DNA from: Myxococcus virescens | GTDB taxonomy: Bacteria > Myxococcota > Myxococcia > Myxococcales > Myxococcaceae | Assembly (NCBI RefSeq): GCF_900101905.1 | Contig: NZ_FNAJ01000005.1 | Coordinates: forward strand, 511,293-575,292 | Length of the DNA stretch: 64,000 nt | Reading direction: 5' to 3' | Shown: piece after piece, positions 1 to 7,943 of the stretch | How the letters are laid out: each line of letters starts with the position of its first letter | Position numbering within the stretch: position 1 is the stretch's first letter | Translations under genes and position numbers: made by a program | The notes under the pieces: generated by a model | Told to the model about the DNA's origin: nothing | What the model saw: only the letters and a program-made list of their open reading frames with translations | The model's database searches: none

Positions 1-137
1 GGATGTATCGCCACCAGAAGGCTGGCGACTTCGACAGCGCCCGCCAGGAAATGCGGGATGTGCTCTCCGTCGAAGTGGTGCCGCACTACCGAGAGGTAGC
101 GGAAGGCCAGCTCGAAGACCTCGAAGATGAGTCCTGA
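1..137 (+). CDS. DUSAM-type protein, C-terminal fragment (cut by window edge)
   Basis: This is the last 44 or so residues of a small protein that enters from the left edge in frame with position 3 and stops at 135-137. Its residues (RHQKAGDF, RDVLSVEVVPHYREVAEGQL) match the C-termini of the two full proteins at 2190-2567 and 2724-3098, which carry QRAGDY and RDVLAVEVVPYYRELAQGQL. It is therefore a third copy of the same family, on the opposite strand. I take the family to be the myxobacterial DUSAM paralogous domain (TIGR02267-like); that name is from memory of the family and not from a search. Function is unknown. The true start lies outside the window. Confidence 0.8.
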   Translation, partial: MYRHQKAGDFDSARQEMRDVLSVEVVPHYREVAEGQLEDLEDES

Positions 138-229
138 AAGACAACGGGGCGCCGGCTCGACGGACGGCAAGCGCCCCATCATCCTCGGCTCCATCGAGTT
201 CCCGCGAGCGGACGGGGCGCCCTGGCGCC

Positions 230-820
230 TCACTCCGGATACGAGTTCTTCGATGCTTCCCTGCGAGCAGGCTCCGCGGCCTGGCGCCTCTGCCTCTCGC
301 GATCAGCCGCGACCTTCGCCTCGATGGCCTGAGCAAGCCTTGAGGGAATCTCCTCGACGAGGAAGGGCGTGAGTTGCTCGAGTGTCCGCTCGAGCTCTGG
401 AAATGGCACCTGATTCTTGTCGACCAGGATCTTCCAGGGTTCGGAGACGGAGCTTCGCTCCAGATCGAAGGTGACTCCCTCTACCTGTCGCGCGGTGGGG
501 ACTTCAATGCGGACTCCCGCGAAACGGTCAACCTCACATGCGCTGACCCACACGGACGTGTGCGAGCCCGACTTCATCCGCCGTCCCCGCTCCCCGTACT
601 CGATGCCACATGCCCGCAAGGGACGCAGTTGCGCCTGAATGGCGGCCAACTCCTGAAGGCCACCGACATCGGTCTCCCCGAGGCTCCCAACATCGCTCGG
701 CTGCCGACCCTGCAGAAGGGTCGCTGCGCCAATGCCGCCGACCACCATCGCGACCGCGGCGATGATGAAGATCGTGTTCTTGCCGGACTTCCGCGCCGGC
801 TGCGTGGGCACTGTACTCAT
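230..820 (-). CDS. Single-TM tandem paralogue A (196 aa), unknown function
   Basis: A short cytoplasmic head (TQPARKSGKN) is followed by one hydrophobic segment at about residues 15-35. The rest would lie outside the membrane: an ELAAIQAQL helix, an ACGIEYG motif, a WKILVDK motif, a charged Arg/Ala-rich helix and a C-terminal SYPE. It is homologous along its length to the two genes just upstream on the same strand (831-1427 and 1503-2093), so this is a tandem triplication. I chose the ATG at 818-820 because it aligns with the paralogues' starts; an upstream in-frame start would overlap the next gene. The gap to the preceding gene is only 10 bases, implying co-transcription. Function is unrecognised; membrane anchoring is inferred from the hydrophobic segment. 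Confidence 0.75.
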   Translation of the reverse strand: MSTVPTQPARKSGKNTIFIIAAVAMVVGGIGAATLLQGRQPSDVGSLGETDVGGLQELAAIQAQLRPLRACGIEYGERGRRMKSGSHTSVWVSACEVDRFAGVRIEVPTARQVEGVTFDLERSSVSEPWKILVDKNQVPFPELERTLEQLTPFLVEEIPSRLAQAIEAKVAADRERQRRQAAEPARREASKNSYPE

Positions 821-830
821 GGCAGTTGGC

Positions 831-1427
831 TCACTCGGGATACGAGGTCTTCGCCGCTTCCTTGCGAGCACGCTCAGCAGCCTTGCTCTCCTGCCACGCG
901 CGCTCGCTGTCCACACGGCGCTGGATCTCCGTGGCAAGCGCCTCGGGATACTGCTGCACGATGAGGGGCGCGAGCCGTTCGAGCGACTGCTTGAGGTCGG
1001 GGAACGCGGTCTGATCCTTGTCGACCAGGATCTTCCAGGGCGCGGAAACGGAGCTTCGCGTCATGTCAAAGGCGACTTGAGACGACTGAAGCTCCTCCGG
1101 AACGCTGATGGAGACATAGGAAACCGACGCCCCACTGCACGGCGTGACGGAGGCGGACTTCCGGGAGCCCGTCGAGCGGTGCGGTAGCGCGCCTGACCGG
1201 ACTCCGTACTCGATATGGCATGCATTCAGGGGCAGCAACTGTGCCTGGACCGCGGCGAGCTCCTGAAGTCCGCTGACGTCCGTCTTCAAGCCACCCCGAC
1301 CCAACCCACCCCCCGCGGCCAGAATGGCGCCCCCGCCCATGAGGCCAACCATCACCACCACCGCGACGATGATGATGATGGCGGAGCTACCGGACTTCCG
1401 CGCCGACTGCGTAGGCGATGGATTCAT
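831..1427 (-). CDS. Single-TM tandem paralogue B (198 aa), unknown function
   Basis: Middle member of the triplet. It starts MNPSPTQSARKSG, has a very hydrophobic Ile/Val/Gly-rich segment at about residues 15-45, then ELAAVQAQL, ACHIEYG-type and WKILVDK motifs and a SYPE end, all shared with its neighbours. A Ser-rich insertion with two cysteines (TPCSGASVS) lies in the exported part, and the paralogue at 1503-2093 has a similar TPCGTSS stretch, suggesting a conserved disulfide with the Cys in the CxIEYG motif. It lies 75 bases downstream of paralogue C and 10 bases upstream of paralogue A. Function is unknown. Confidence 0.75.
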   Translation of the reverse strand: MNPSPTQSARKSGSSAIIIIVAVVVMVGLMGGGAILAAGGGLGRGGLKTDVSGLQELAAVQAQLLPLNACHIEYGVRSGALPHRSTGSRKSASVTPCSGASVSYVSISVPEELQSSQVAFDMTRSSVSAPWKILVDKDQTAFPDLKQSLERLAPLIVQQYPEALATEIQRRVDSERAWQESKAAERARKEAAKTSYPE

Positions 1428-1502
1428 TGAGACATGAGCCTAAGCGGAGCGCGCGCACACCGAAAATCCGTCAACAGGCGGCACACCCAAAAGGCGAGAC
1501 AT

Positions 1503-2093
1503 TCACTCCGGGTAAGAATTCTGCGCGTCCTCTTTAAGAGCGCGTTCAGCGTCCTTCCGCGCCTGTCTCTCGCGCGCCCACTGCGCCTTCCGGTCGGCGT
1601 CACGCTGACGCTCAATGGGGTACTGCGTGAGGAGATGGGGGGCGAGCAATTCGAGCGACTGCTTGAGCGCGGGGAACGCGGTCTGCTTCTTCTCGACCAG
1701 GATCTTCCAGGGCGCTTTCACTGAGCCCCGCTTCATGTCGAAGGCGACATTGTCCACCTGCCGCTCTGGCGGCACCGGGACGGAGATCCAAAAGGAAGAA
1801 GAAGTCCCACAAGGAGTGACCCGAGCCGTCGACTGGGAGCCCGTCCAGCGCGTCCCGTTCGCACTCTTTCGACTTCCGTATTCGATGTCGCACGCGTCCA
1901 GGGACGACAACTGCGCTTGAACGGCGGCCAACTCCGGAAGCTGGCCCACATTCGTGGTCCGCATCCAGCCCATGGGCTGGATGCCCAACGTCACCGCCCC
2001 GGTCAGCGCGATGCCCAACGTCACGACGGAAAAGCCGATGATGTTCTTCTTCACCACGGACATCTGCGAGGGCGGCGTAGGCAATGGCTCCAT
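1503..2093 (-). CDS. Single-TM tandem paralogue C (196 aa), unknown function
   Basis: First gene of the triplet in transcription order. It starts MEPLPTPPSQMSVVKKNI, then has a hydrophobic helix at about residues 19-40, followed by the family motifs ELAAVQAQL, ACDIEYG, TPCGTSS, WKILVEK, a strongly charged Arg/Lys/Glu helix and SYPE. Its N-terminal coding DNA at 2041-2075 reappears with 3 mismatches in 35 at 2668-2702, where it forms the start of the chimeric remnant at 2577-2690. The family is probably membrane-anchored and periplasm-facing. No function can be assigned. Confidence 0.75.
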   Translation of the reverse strand: MEPLPTPPSQMSVVKKNIIGFSVVTLGIALTGAVTLGIQPMGWMRTTNVGQLPELAAVQAQLSSLDACDIEYGSRKSANGTRWTGSQSTARVTPCGTSSSFWISVPVPPERQVDNVAFDMKRGSVKAPWKILVEKKQTAFPALKQSLELLAPHLLTQYPIERQRDADRKAQWARERQARKDAERALKEDAQNSYPE

Positions 2094-2189
2094 TGCCGCC
2101 GCAAACTAGCCGAGCCCTTGCAGCCTGGACAATCCGTCAACGGACTTCAGAACGGGGGAACGCTCCGTCAGTCGCGCGCCTCGGCCGCT

Positions 2190-2567
2190 CTATGGCTCGT
2201 CGTCCACTGCCGCAAGGTACGTGTTCAGGATGTCCACGTAATGAGGCACGACTTCCACGGCCAAGACGTCCAGGAGAAGCTGGCGAGCCCCCTCCAAGTC
2301 CCCAGCATCCCGGCGTCTATCGACTTCAACCAAGGTGTGAGAGAGGCGCCTCGACCCGGTGGAGATGCGGGATGCAATCTCCCTCACAAGAACTGCGGCG
2401 CTTTCGTCATCCTGGAGCGCACGCGTTGTTTCGTCAGGCGAAGTCCCCACGTCGTGCGCCGTGGCCTGGACCAGGGCGCGCGTTTCGGTGGTGAGGAAGG
2501 GCTGAACCGGGTCCGTGATGCGGCGGCTCAGGTCTTTGACCGCGTCCCAATCCCGTTGGGTGGGCAT
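2190..2567 (-). CDS. DUSAM-type small protein (125 aa)
   Basis: A soluble, acidic, mostly helical protein without signal peptide or TM segment. It opens with RDWDAVKDLSRRI, like RPNWDLFRALSRRV of the copy at 2724-3098, and ends in the shared AGDLEGARQLLLDVLAVEVV segment. The family matches what I remember as the DUSAM / TIGR02267 Myxococcus paralogous domain, for which no biochemical role is known to me. It begins 9 bases after the chimeric remnant (2577-2690), just as the other copy begins 3 bases after an intact Cys-rich lipoprotein. The lipoprotein-DUSAM pair therefore appears to have been duplicated, with this pair's first member later destroyed. Confidence 0.75.
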   Translation of the reverse strand: MPTQRDWDAVKDLSRRITDPVQPFLTTETRALVQATAHDVGTSPDETTRALQDDESAAVLVREIASRISTGSRRLSHTLVEVDRRRDAGDLEGARQLLLDVLAVEVVPHYVDILNTYLAAVDDEP

Positions 2568-2576
2568 GTGGTTCTC

Positions 2577-2690
2577 CTAGCGAGGGTGACAGTCTCGGAA
2601 AGGCCACTCTCGCTGCCCCTCGCAATAGCGAAAGCAGGCGTAGCAGTCCCCAATCCATCGGGGCTTGATGTTCTTCTTGGCCACGGACAT
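2577..2690 (-). pseudogene. Chimeric remnant: paralogue-C start joined to Cys-rich lipoprotein end
   Basis: A 37-codon open frame, MSVAKKNI...DCYACFRYCEGQREWPF..., sits between the two DUSAM genes. Its first eight residues and the DNA before them match the start of the TM protein at 1503-2093 (PPSQMSVVKKNI). Its last 23 residues match the end of the lipoprotein at 3102-3533 (CYDCLRMCEGQQDWPLDMC). Signal peptide, lipobox and TM segment are all missing. The simplest reading is an illegitimate deletion joining two neighbouring gene families. It is still an intact reading frame, so expression as a small Cys-rich peptide cannot be excluded. Confidence 0.65.
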
Positions 2691-2723
2691 CTGCGCGGGC
2701 GGAGATGCTTCGCGCGGAGCCGC

Positions 2724-3098
2724 TCAAGGCTCGTCGGACATGTCGTCGAGCTGGCCTTGAGCAAGCTCCCGGTAGTACGGCACGACTTCGACGGCCAACA
2801 CGTCGCGCATCAGTTGCCGCGCGCTGTTGTAGTCCCCAGCCCGCTGGTGCTGCCACATCACGTGCAGCGCATCGGTGAGCCTGTTTGAGCCGTCCGTGAT
2901 GCGGCGTCCAGTCTCACGCATCAGTGCCAGGGCCCCCTCCTCGGTGCTCAATGCGAGCTCCGCGTCGCGGATGGCAACCTCACGTGCAGTGTGTAGCAAC
3001 AACGTGCGCACGTCCTCCGTGAGCACGAGAGGCACGCCGTCCCGCAACACGCGGCGGGAGAGTGCGCGGAACAAGTCCCAGTTAGGGCGGTTGGCCAT
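2724..3098 (-). CDS. DUSAM-type small protein (124 aa)
   Basis: The best-preserved full copy of the family in the window: RPNWDLFRALSRRV at the N-terminus, a Leu/Glu/Arg-rich helical middle, and HQRAGDYNSARQLMRDVLAVEVVPYYRELAQGQLDDM at about residues 85-120 (quoted in part; see the shared motif above). No membrane or export signal. The ATG at 3096-3098 lies 3 bases after the stop of the Cys-rich lipoprotein, so the two are almost certainly translated from one message. Function is unknown; the pairing suggests the two products act together. Confidence 0.78.
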   Translation of the reverse strand: MANRPNWDLFRALSRRVLRDGVPLVLTEDVRTLLLHTAREVAIRDAELALSTEEGALALMRETGRRITDGSNRLTDALHVMWQHQRAGDYNSARQLMRDVLAVEVVPYYRELAQGQLDDMSDEP

Positions 3099-3101
3099 GG
3101 G

Positions 3102-3533
3102 TCAGGGCCTTTTCTTCCGCTTCGGGCCGCACATATCAAGGGGCCAATCCTGCTGCCCTTCACACATGCGAAGGCAGTCGTAGCAGGGCCCGGCGAACAG
3201 CCCCTCCTTGCAGTCACCGTAGTTCCGAATGCAGCGGCGCTTCCATTCGGGAAGTTCCGCATTGTGAGCGTCGTCCCACACAGCGGGCGCATCTTCCGTC
3301 GCCTCCATGGCCATCTTGACGCCTGCCATGTGAGAGGCGACCTCGCCCGCTGTGAGGCCGCACGCTTCGGGCACACCTGGGTTGCGCTGGATACAGCACG
3401 ACACCGTGTCGGTGCAGGACGCCAATGCATAGGCATCGCGGCGGTTGGCCGCACCGGTGGCACTGCTTGCGCAGCCCAACGACGCAACGGCCAAGAGGCA
3501 CAACAGGCCAGGCCCAACTCTCTGCTTTTTCAT
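3102..3533 (-). CDS. Cys-rich lipoprotein (143 aa)
   Basis: Residues 1-21 form a lipoprotein signal with lipobox ASLGC. The mature part is rich in cysteines: SCTDTVSCC, PEACG, RRCIRNYGDC, GPCYDCLRMC and DMC. At least nine cysteines in a protein of this size suggest a disulfide-stabilised envelope protein. It ends in a basic KRKKRP tail. It is followed after 3 bases by a DUSAM gene. No enzymatic motif is visible. Part of its coding DNA survives in the chimeric remnant at 2577-2690, showing that a second lipoprotein copy once existed. Confidence 0.78.
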   Translation of the reverse strand: MKKQRVGPGLLCLLAVASLGCASSATGAANRRDAYALASCTDTVSCCIQRNPGVPEACGLTAGEVASHMAGVKMAMEATEDAPAVWDDAHNAELPEWKRRCIRNYGDCKEGLFAGPCYDCLRMCEGQQDWPLDMCGPKRKKRP

Positions 3534-3646
3534 GGAGCGCCGACTCTACCCGGACGCATGGCAGCAAGAACCAGCCCCCACACCCCAGAGACGGGCGCCG
3601 CCCGACGGGACTCGGGCGGCGGCCATCACGATGCATCCGGCGGTGC

Positions 3647-4474
3647 TTACGACAACCGCAACAACTTGCGCGCCTGCTCCGGCGTGGCCGGCTCGCGGCC
3701 ATGGGCACGCGCACGCTTCGCCGCCTCGGCGACAAGCTCCCAGTTGCCCTTCGCGAGCACGCCCTTGGACACGTAGATGTTGTCCTCCAGGCCCACGCGC
3801 GCGTTGCCGCCCCGCTTCGCCGCCTCGTCCACGTAGGCCAGCTGGTGACGCCCCACGCCGGCCACCGTCCAGGTGGAGCCTTCCGGCAGCGAGGCAATCA
3901 TGAAGTCCAGCACCTCCGGACGCGGCTGCAACGTGCCCGGCACACCGAGGACGAAGTCGAAGTGCGCAGGCAGGTCCACCAGCCCTTCCTTCGCCAGGTA
4001 GCGGGCCTCGTCAATCATGCCTACGTCGAAGCACTCCAGCTCCGGCCGCAAGCCCATCGCCCGGATGCGCTTGGCGATGTCACGCACGAGCGGCCGGGGA
4101 TTCCAGAAGACCTCCTCGCCGAAGTTCACCGTGCCCGTCGTCAAGGTGGCCATGTCCGGCCGGTCCTCGCCGGTGAGCGTCAGCGGCCCGCAGCGCTGGT
4201 CCACCGTCATGCCCACCGCGCCGCCCGTGGACGTCTGGATGAGCACGTCCGTGCGCTTGCGGATGGCGCGGATGGCCGCGCGGAACAACTCCGCGTCCTG
4301 CGACGGCTTGCCGTCCGGCGTGCGCACGTGCAGGTGCACCATCGCCGCGCCGGCCTCGCGGCAACGCGCGGCGTCCTCGGCGATCTCCTCCGCGGTGATG
4401 GGCAGGTGCGGCGTCTGCTCGCGCGTCGTCTCCGCGCCCACCATGGCCGCGGTGATGACCATGGGCGTGCTCAT
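3647..4474 (-). CDS. kce: 3-keto-5-aminohexanoate cleavage enzyme (BKACE family)
   Basis: Condenses 3-keto-5-aminohexanoate with acetyl-CoA to give 3-aminobutyryl-CoA and acetoacetate in beta-lysine breakdown. The 275-residue length fits the family. The signature is clear: [10 protein letters not shown] with Glu15, the Zn-binding pair in MVHLHVR (His47, His49), STGGAVGM, and a late Glu in [10 protein letters not shown] chose the ATG at 4472-4474, which overlaps the kal stop as ATGA; a longer frame upstream reads only through kal. It is the last gene of kamD - exported protein - kamE - kal - kce, joined by 4-base overlaps. BKACE enzymes vary in substrate, but the kam/kal context makes the Kce activity the likely one. 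Confidence 0.92.
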   Translation of the reverse strand: MSTPMVITAAMVGAETTREQTPHLPITAEEIAEDAARCREAGAAMVHLHVRTPDGKPSQDAELFRAAIRAIRKRTDVLIQTSTGGAVGMTVDQRCGPLTLTGEDRPDMATLTTGTVNFGEEVFWNPRPLVRDIAKRIRAMGLRPELECFDVGMIDEARYLAKEGLVDLPAHFDFVLGVPGTLQPRPEVLDFMIASLPEGSTWTVAGVGRHQLAYVDEAAKRGGNARVGLEDNIYVSKGVLAKGNWELVAEAAKRARAHGREPATPEQARKLLRLS

Positions 4475-4869
4475 GTCTGCCCCCGCTGCTTGTCCTTGGG
4501 CACCACACACGTCCCCGTGGCCCGGCACACCACCACCGGCTCCGACAGGACATCCGCCGCCGAGTCATTCACGTCCGGCCGCGGCTTGATGACCTTGCGC
4601 GCCTCGAAGCGCATCTTCCGCGACGTGTTGCCCGCGCTGATGATTTCGCCCTCCGCCTCGATGAAGTCGCCCGCGTACACCGGGGCCAGGAACTCCACCG
4701 AGTCATAGGCGCGAAACAGGCCCTCGTCCCCGTCGCTGCGGATGCACAGCTCCGTGGCCACGTCGCCAAAGAGCCCCAGCATCCGCGCGCCGTCCACCAG
4801 GTTGCCGCCGTAATGTGCGTCGTGGCTGCTCATGCGCAGCCGGATGACCGCCTTCGTTCCCGTGCTCAC
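4471..4869 (-). CDS. kal: 3-aminobutyryl-CoA ammonia-lyase
   Basis: Small hot-dog-fold enzyme (132 aa) that removes ammonia from 3-aminobutyryl-CoA to give crotonyl-CoA, the step after Kce. The sequence shows [22 protein letters not shown], the [20 protein letters not shown] stretch and the strand-rich [13 protein letters not shown] / [10 protein letters not shown] pattern typical of this family. Start is GTG at 4867-4869, overlapping the kamE stop (GTGA), and its stop overlaps kce (ATGA). Both point to translational coupling. The crotonyl-CoA produced would feed butyryl-CoA or beta-oxidation routes elsewhere in the genome. Confidence 0.9.
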   Translation of the reverse strand: MSTGTKAVIRLRMSSHDAHYGGNLVDGARMLGLFGDVATELCIRSDGDEGLFRAYDSVEFLAPVYAGDFIEAEGEIISAGNTSRKMRFEARKVIKPRPDVNDSAADVLSEPVVVCRATGTCVVPKDKQRGQT

Positions 4870-5651
4870 TGGGGCTCCCCCTGATAGTGCGCGTCCTTCG
4901 GCTCCTTGCCTTCCTTCTTGAGGAGCGCGTGGACGATGTAGTTGGCCACGTCGGACGGCTTGGTGCCGGGCCCGAAACCGGCGTCGAAGCCCAGCTCCAG
5001 CGCCAGCTTGTGGTCCACGCGGGGCCCGCCCAGCAGCAGCTGGACCTTGCCGTGGATGCCAGCAGCCTTCGCCGCTTCGATGAAGTGCCGCGAGTTGTCC
5101 TTGTGCACGTCGCGCTGGGTGACGACCTGGCTGACCAGGATGGCGTCCGCGTTGCGCGCCATGGCCTTCTTGATGAGGTCCTCGTTCGGCACCTGGCTGC
5201 CCAGGTTGAAGGCCTCGAACCAGGGGTAGCGCTCCAGGCCGTAGTCGCCCGCGTAGCCCTTCATGTTGAGGATGGCGTCGATACCCACCGTGTGCGTGTC
5301 CGTGCCCGTGCAGGCGCCGAACACCACGATGCGCCGCTTCACCTTCTCCTTGATGAAGGCGTTGAGGTCATCGAAGGACATCTTCTTCACGACGACTTCG
5401 GGCACGTCGATTTCGGCGTAGTCCAGCGCGACGGACGACCGGGCGTAGACGATGAAGAAGGTGTACGTGTCCGCGGCGCGCTCGGCGGCGGCCACCTTCA
5501 CGTCAGTGAAGCCCATCTTCTTCGTGAAGACGGCGGCGGCCTCCTTGGCCTTCTCGGACAACGGCACCGGCAGGGTGAACGACAGCTGCACCACGCCGTC
5601 GTCCCGCCGGTCGCCGTAGGGACGGATGATCTGCTTGCTCGGCTTTACCAT
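4866..5651 (-). CDS. kamE: Beta-lysine 5,6-aminomutase, beta (B12-binding) subunit
   Basis: Subunit of the adenosylcobalamin- and PLP-dependent enzyme that turns beta-lysine into 3,5-diaminohexanoate. At 261 aa it is close to the about 262 aa known for the clostridial protein. The cobalamin motif DxHxxG is visible as DTHTVG (His120), and Lys131 lies 11 residues later, the same spacing as the His133-Lys144 pair of the clostridial enzyme, so it should be the PLP Schiff-base lysine. A Rossmann-like C-terminal part ([22 protein letters not shown]) follows. I chose the ATG at 5649-5651, preceded by a GGAGGGAAG ribosome-binding site inside the end of the upstream gene. The partner kamD is unusually not adjacent: an exported protein lies between. 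Confidence 0.93.
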   Translation of the reverse strand: MVKPSKQIIRPYGDRRDDGVVQLSFTLPVPLSEKAKEAAAVFTKKMGFTDVKVAAAERAADTYTFFIVYARSSVALDYAEIDVPEVVVKKMSFDDLNAFIKEKVKRRIVVFGACTGTDTHTVGIDAILNMKGYAGDYGLERYPWFEAFNLGSQVPNEDLIKKAMARNADAILVSQVVTQRDVHKDNSRHFIEAAKAAGIHGKVQLLLGGPRVDHKLALELGFDAGFGPGTKPSDVANYIVHALLKKEGKEPKDAHYQGEPQ

Positions 5652-5655
5652 CGGC

Positions 5656-6135
5656 TCACTTCCCTCCGGCCCGCTGAATCTTGACGCTGGAGCCCACCTT
5701 CTGGGCCAGCGGCGCGAACCGCTCCTTCTTCGTCTGCTCCAGGTAGAAGACGACCGACCACGTCGTCTTTCCGTCGCAGCCCACATACGTCACGGAGTCC
5801 ACCGCGCCACTGCCATCCGGCGCCACGTCCGTCTCCTGACGCTTCGCCGCTGGCTGGGCGCCCACCTTCAGACGCTCCCAGCCCTTGCCGCCAATGGACG
5901 CGACAATCTTGTCCACGCACGTCTGGGCCTTCATGCCCGCCGTCTGCACGGCGCCCACGTCCACCAGGAAGTAGGCGTCCCCGCTGGGCGCCTGGAACTT
6001 GCTCGTCCCATCCTCCTCGGTGCGGTTCCACGAGGCGGGAACCTGGATGGACACGTTCTTCACCTGGACCTGCGCCAGCGCATCCGCGGAGCCGCCCGCG
6101 GAGAGAACCATGGCAAGGATTGAACCGAGCATCAC
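5656..6135 (-). CDS. Exported protein inserted between kamD and kamE (159 aa), unknown
   Basis: The first about 21 residues (MLGSILAMVLSAGGSADALA) look like a cleavable signal peptide. The mature part contains VKNVSIQVPASWNRTEEDGTSKFQAPSGDAYF (quoted in two parts: VKNVSIQVPASWNR, then SKFQAPSGDAYFLVDVG), two cysteines (QTCVDKI, VGCDGKT) and ends VGSSVKIQRAGGK. It resembles small periplasmic proteins that describe a strand-rich fold, but I cannot name a family. The start (GTG at 6133-6135 or the next-codon ATG) overlaps the kamD stop; its stop is 4 bases before kamE. It is thus embedded in the catabolic operon although exported proteins have no known part in this cytosolic pathway. It may sense or bind a substrate, but that is speculation. 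Confidence 0.7.
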   Translation of the reverse strand: MMLGSILAMVLSAGGSADALAQVQVKNVSIQVPASWNRTEEDGTSKFQAPSGDAYFLVDVGAVQTAGMKAQTCVDKIVASIGGKGWERLKVGAQPAAKRQETDVAPDGSGAVDSVTYVGCDGKTTWSVVFYLEQTKKERFAPLAQKVGSSVKIQRAGGK

Positions 6136-7682
6136 TGCGCCTCCAGGAGTTCCAGGAACGGGTTGAAATAGTCCGGCGCCTTCTCCAGCACGCCGTCGAG
6201 GCCCTTGCCGCCGGTCTCCTCACGCTTCACGTCACCGAAGTGGCCCCGGCCGATGGCGGTCACCATGCCCTCGTCGCGGCACTCCTGGAGCAGCTGCTCC
6301 GCCCGGGCGAACACCTCGCGCGCGCGGTTGGCGATCTTGCCGTCCTCGCGGACGGTGAACTCCTCGTCGATGCCTCGCGCCGCGCGGTGGATGTAGGCCG
6401 CGGACTTGAGCGCCACGTAGCGGTCCGCCAGGAGCGGCGTGTGCATGGCCTCCGTCATCATGCCCAGCAACTGGATGCCCTGCCGTGTCCACATGGCCAC
6501 CAGGTTCGCCATCACGTCGTACGTGTGGCTGAAGAAGATGTCCGTCTCCTTGTGCTTGGTGGGCGGCATGTACTTCAACGGCGCGTCCGGGAAGCAGCGG
6601 CGCACCAGCATGGCCTGGGACAGCTCGAGCAGCAGCGTGTCCTCGCGGTACGGATCGATTTCGTACGCGTGGCCGATGCCCAGCTGCCAGTCCTTGAGGC
6701 CCGCGCGCTTGGCGAAGCACTCGTTGATGAACTGGCTGGCGATGACGGTGTGGGCCGCGTCGTACGCGTCCGCGGTGGTGATGTAGTTGTCCTCGCCGGT
6801 GTTGATGATGATGCCGGCCAGGGCGCAGATGCGGCGGCTGAAGTACTGGTCGATGAACGTGCGCCGCATGTTGATGTCACGGAAGAGGATTCCGTACATC
6901 GCGTCGTTGAGCAGCATGTCCAGCTTCTCGTAGGCCGCGCAGAAGGCGATCTCCGACATGCAGAGGCCGGACGAGTAGTTGGTCAGCTGGATGTAGCGCT
7001 TGAGCTTGCGGCTCTCGTCGTCCAGGGCCTCGCGCATGATGCGGAAGTTCTCCTGGGTGGCGTAGGTGCCGCCGTAGCCCTCCGTCGTCGCGCCGTGGGG
7101 CACGTAGTCCAGCAGCGACTGCGCCGTGGACCGGATGACGGCGATGACGTCCGCGCCCGCCTGGGCCGCCGCGCGCGCCTGGTCCACGTCGTCATAGATG
7201 TTGCCCGTGGCCACGATGACGTACTTGTGCGGCGCCGGGGGCATGGGGAACTGCTTGCGGAGCTCTTCGCGCTGGGCGATGCGGGCCTTCAGGTCATCGA
7301 GCGCGGCGCGGGCTTCCGCGCGCACCTCCTCGCGGAGGTTGTGCTCCTGCTCGGGCGACAAGGGGGCCAGCTTCTCCGTGGGGAGCGCCGTCAGCCGCTC
7401 CACGGCCTCCAGCGGGCTCTTCGCGCCCAGTTGCAGCGCGCGGCCGTACCAGTAGGCGGCGCCCTTGTTGAGCACCCCGGCGGCCTTCAGCTTGTCCACC
7501 ATCAGGTTGGCGAGCGGCACGCCCCGCGCGCCAGCTCCAGAGAGGCCGAAGAAGCGCAACACAGTGCGCTCGGTCGAAACAGTGGTGTTACGGCGGATGA
7601 GGTCGAAGATCGGGTTGACGATTTCGTCCGCCAGCTTGCGCGCATTTGCAATCCGCGCGTCTTCAATGAACGGGCCTGGCAT
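6132..7682 (-). CDS. kamD: Lysine 5,6-aminomutase, alpha subunit
   Basis: Large subunit of the B12/PLP-dependent aminomutase, exactly 516 residues, the length I recall for the clostridial KamD. Visible family stretches include the TIM-barrel region YVIVATGNIYDDVDQARAAA, the RSTAQSLLDYVPHG segment, RRICALAGIIINTGEDNY, and SHTYDVMANLVAMWTRQG. It probably opens the operon: the ATG at 7680-7682 follows an AAGGTG-type site, and the divergent catalase gene lies 261 bases away, so the operon promoter should lie in that gap. The pathway still needs lysine 2,3-aminomutase (kamA), which is not in the window. Confidence 0.93.
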   Translation of the reverse strand: MPGPFIEDARIANARKLADEIVNPIFDLIRRNTTVSTERTVLRFFGLSGAGARGVPLANLMVDKLKAAGVLNKGAAYWYGRALQLGAKSPLEAVERLTALPTEKLAPLSPEQEHNLREEVRAEARAALDDLKARIAQREELRKQFPMPPAPHKYVIVATGNIYDDVDQARAAAQAGADVIAVIRSTAQSLLDYVPHGATTEGYGGTYATQENFRIMREALDDESRKLKRYIQLTNYSSGLCMSEIAFCAAYEKLDMLLNDAMYGILFRDINMRRTFIDQYFSRRICALAGIIINTGEDNYITTADAYDAAHTVIASQFINECFAKRAGLKDWQLGIGHAYEIDPYREDTLLLELSQAMLVRRCFPDAPLKYMPPTKHKETDIFFSHTYDVMANLVAMWTRQGIQLLGMMTEAMHTPLLADRYVALKSAAYIHRAARGIDEEFTVREDGKIANRAREVFARAEQLLQECRDEGMVTAIGRGHFGDVKREETGGKGLDGVLEKAPDYFNPFLELLEAQ

Positions 7683-7943
7683 GGACGCACCTTACCCGCC
7701 CGAACGCCAGCGGGTAGCGCCGATGCGCACCTGTATCACGTTGCTGCACTGCATTATCGGTTCCGAGGTCAAAGCACCGAAGGGCCGGTGGCCGCCCCCA
7801 CCGACAGAGCGGTGACGCCACCGCCCTTTCGGTGACTGCTCTTGAACTCAACAGATAACCCACTGGAATCATTCAGAATCGAGCGGTGGCATGCCCCCTG
7901 CTCAGGACGGGACTGCCTTACCCCCTGAGACAAGGAGAGTCCC

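Noticed and set aside
6120..7835. Long plus-strand open frame opposite kamD
   Set aside because: It is the complement of a well-conserved aminomutase gene, with no ribosome-binding site and a composition typical of antisense shadows. The minus-strand frame opposite the catalase (7902-9605) is rejected for the same reason.
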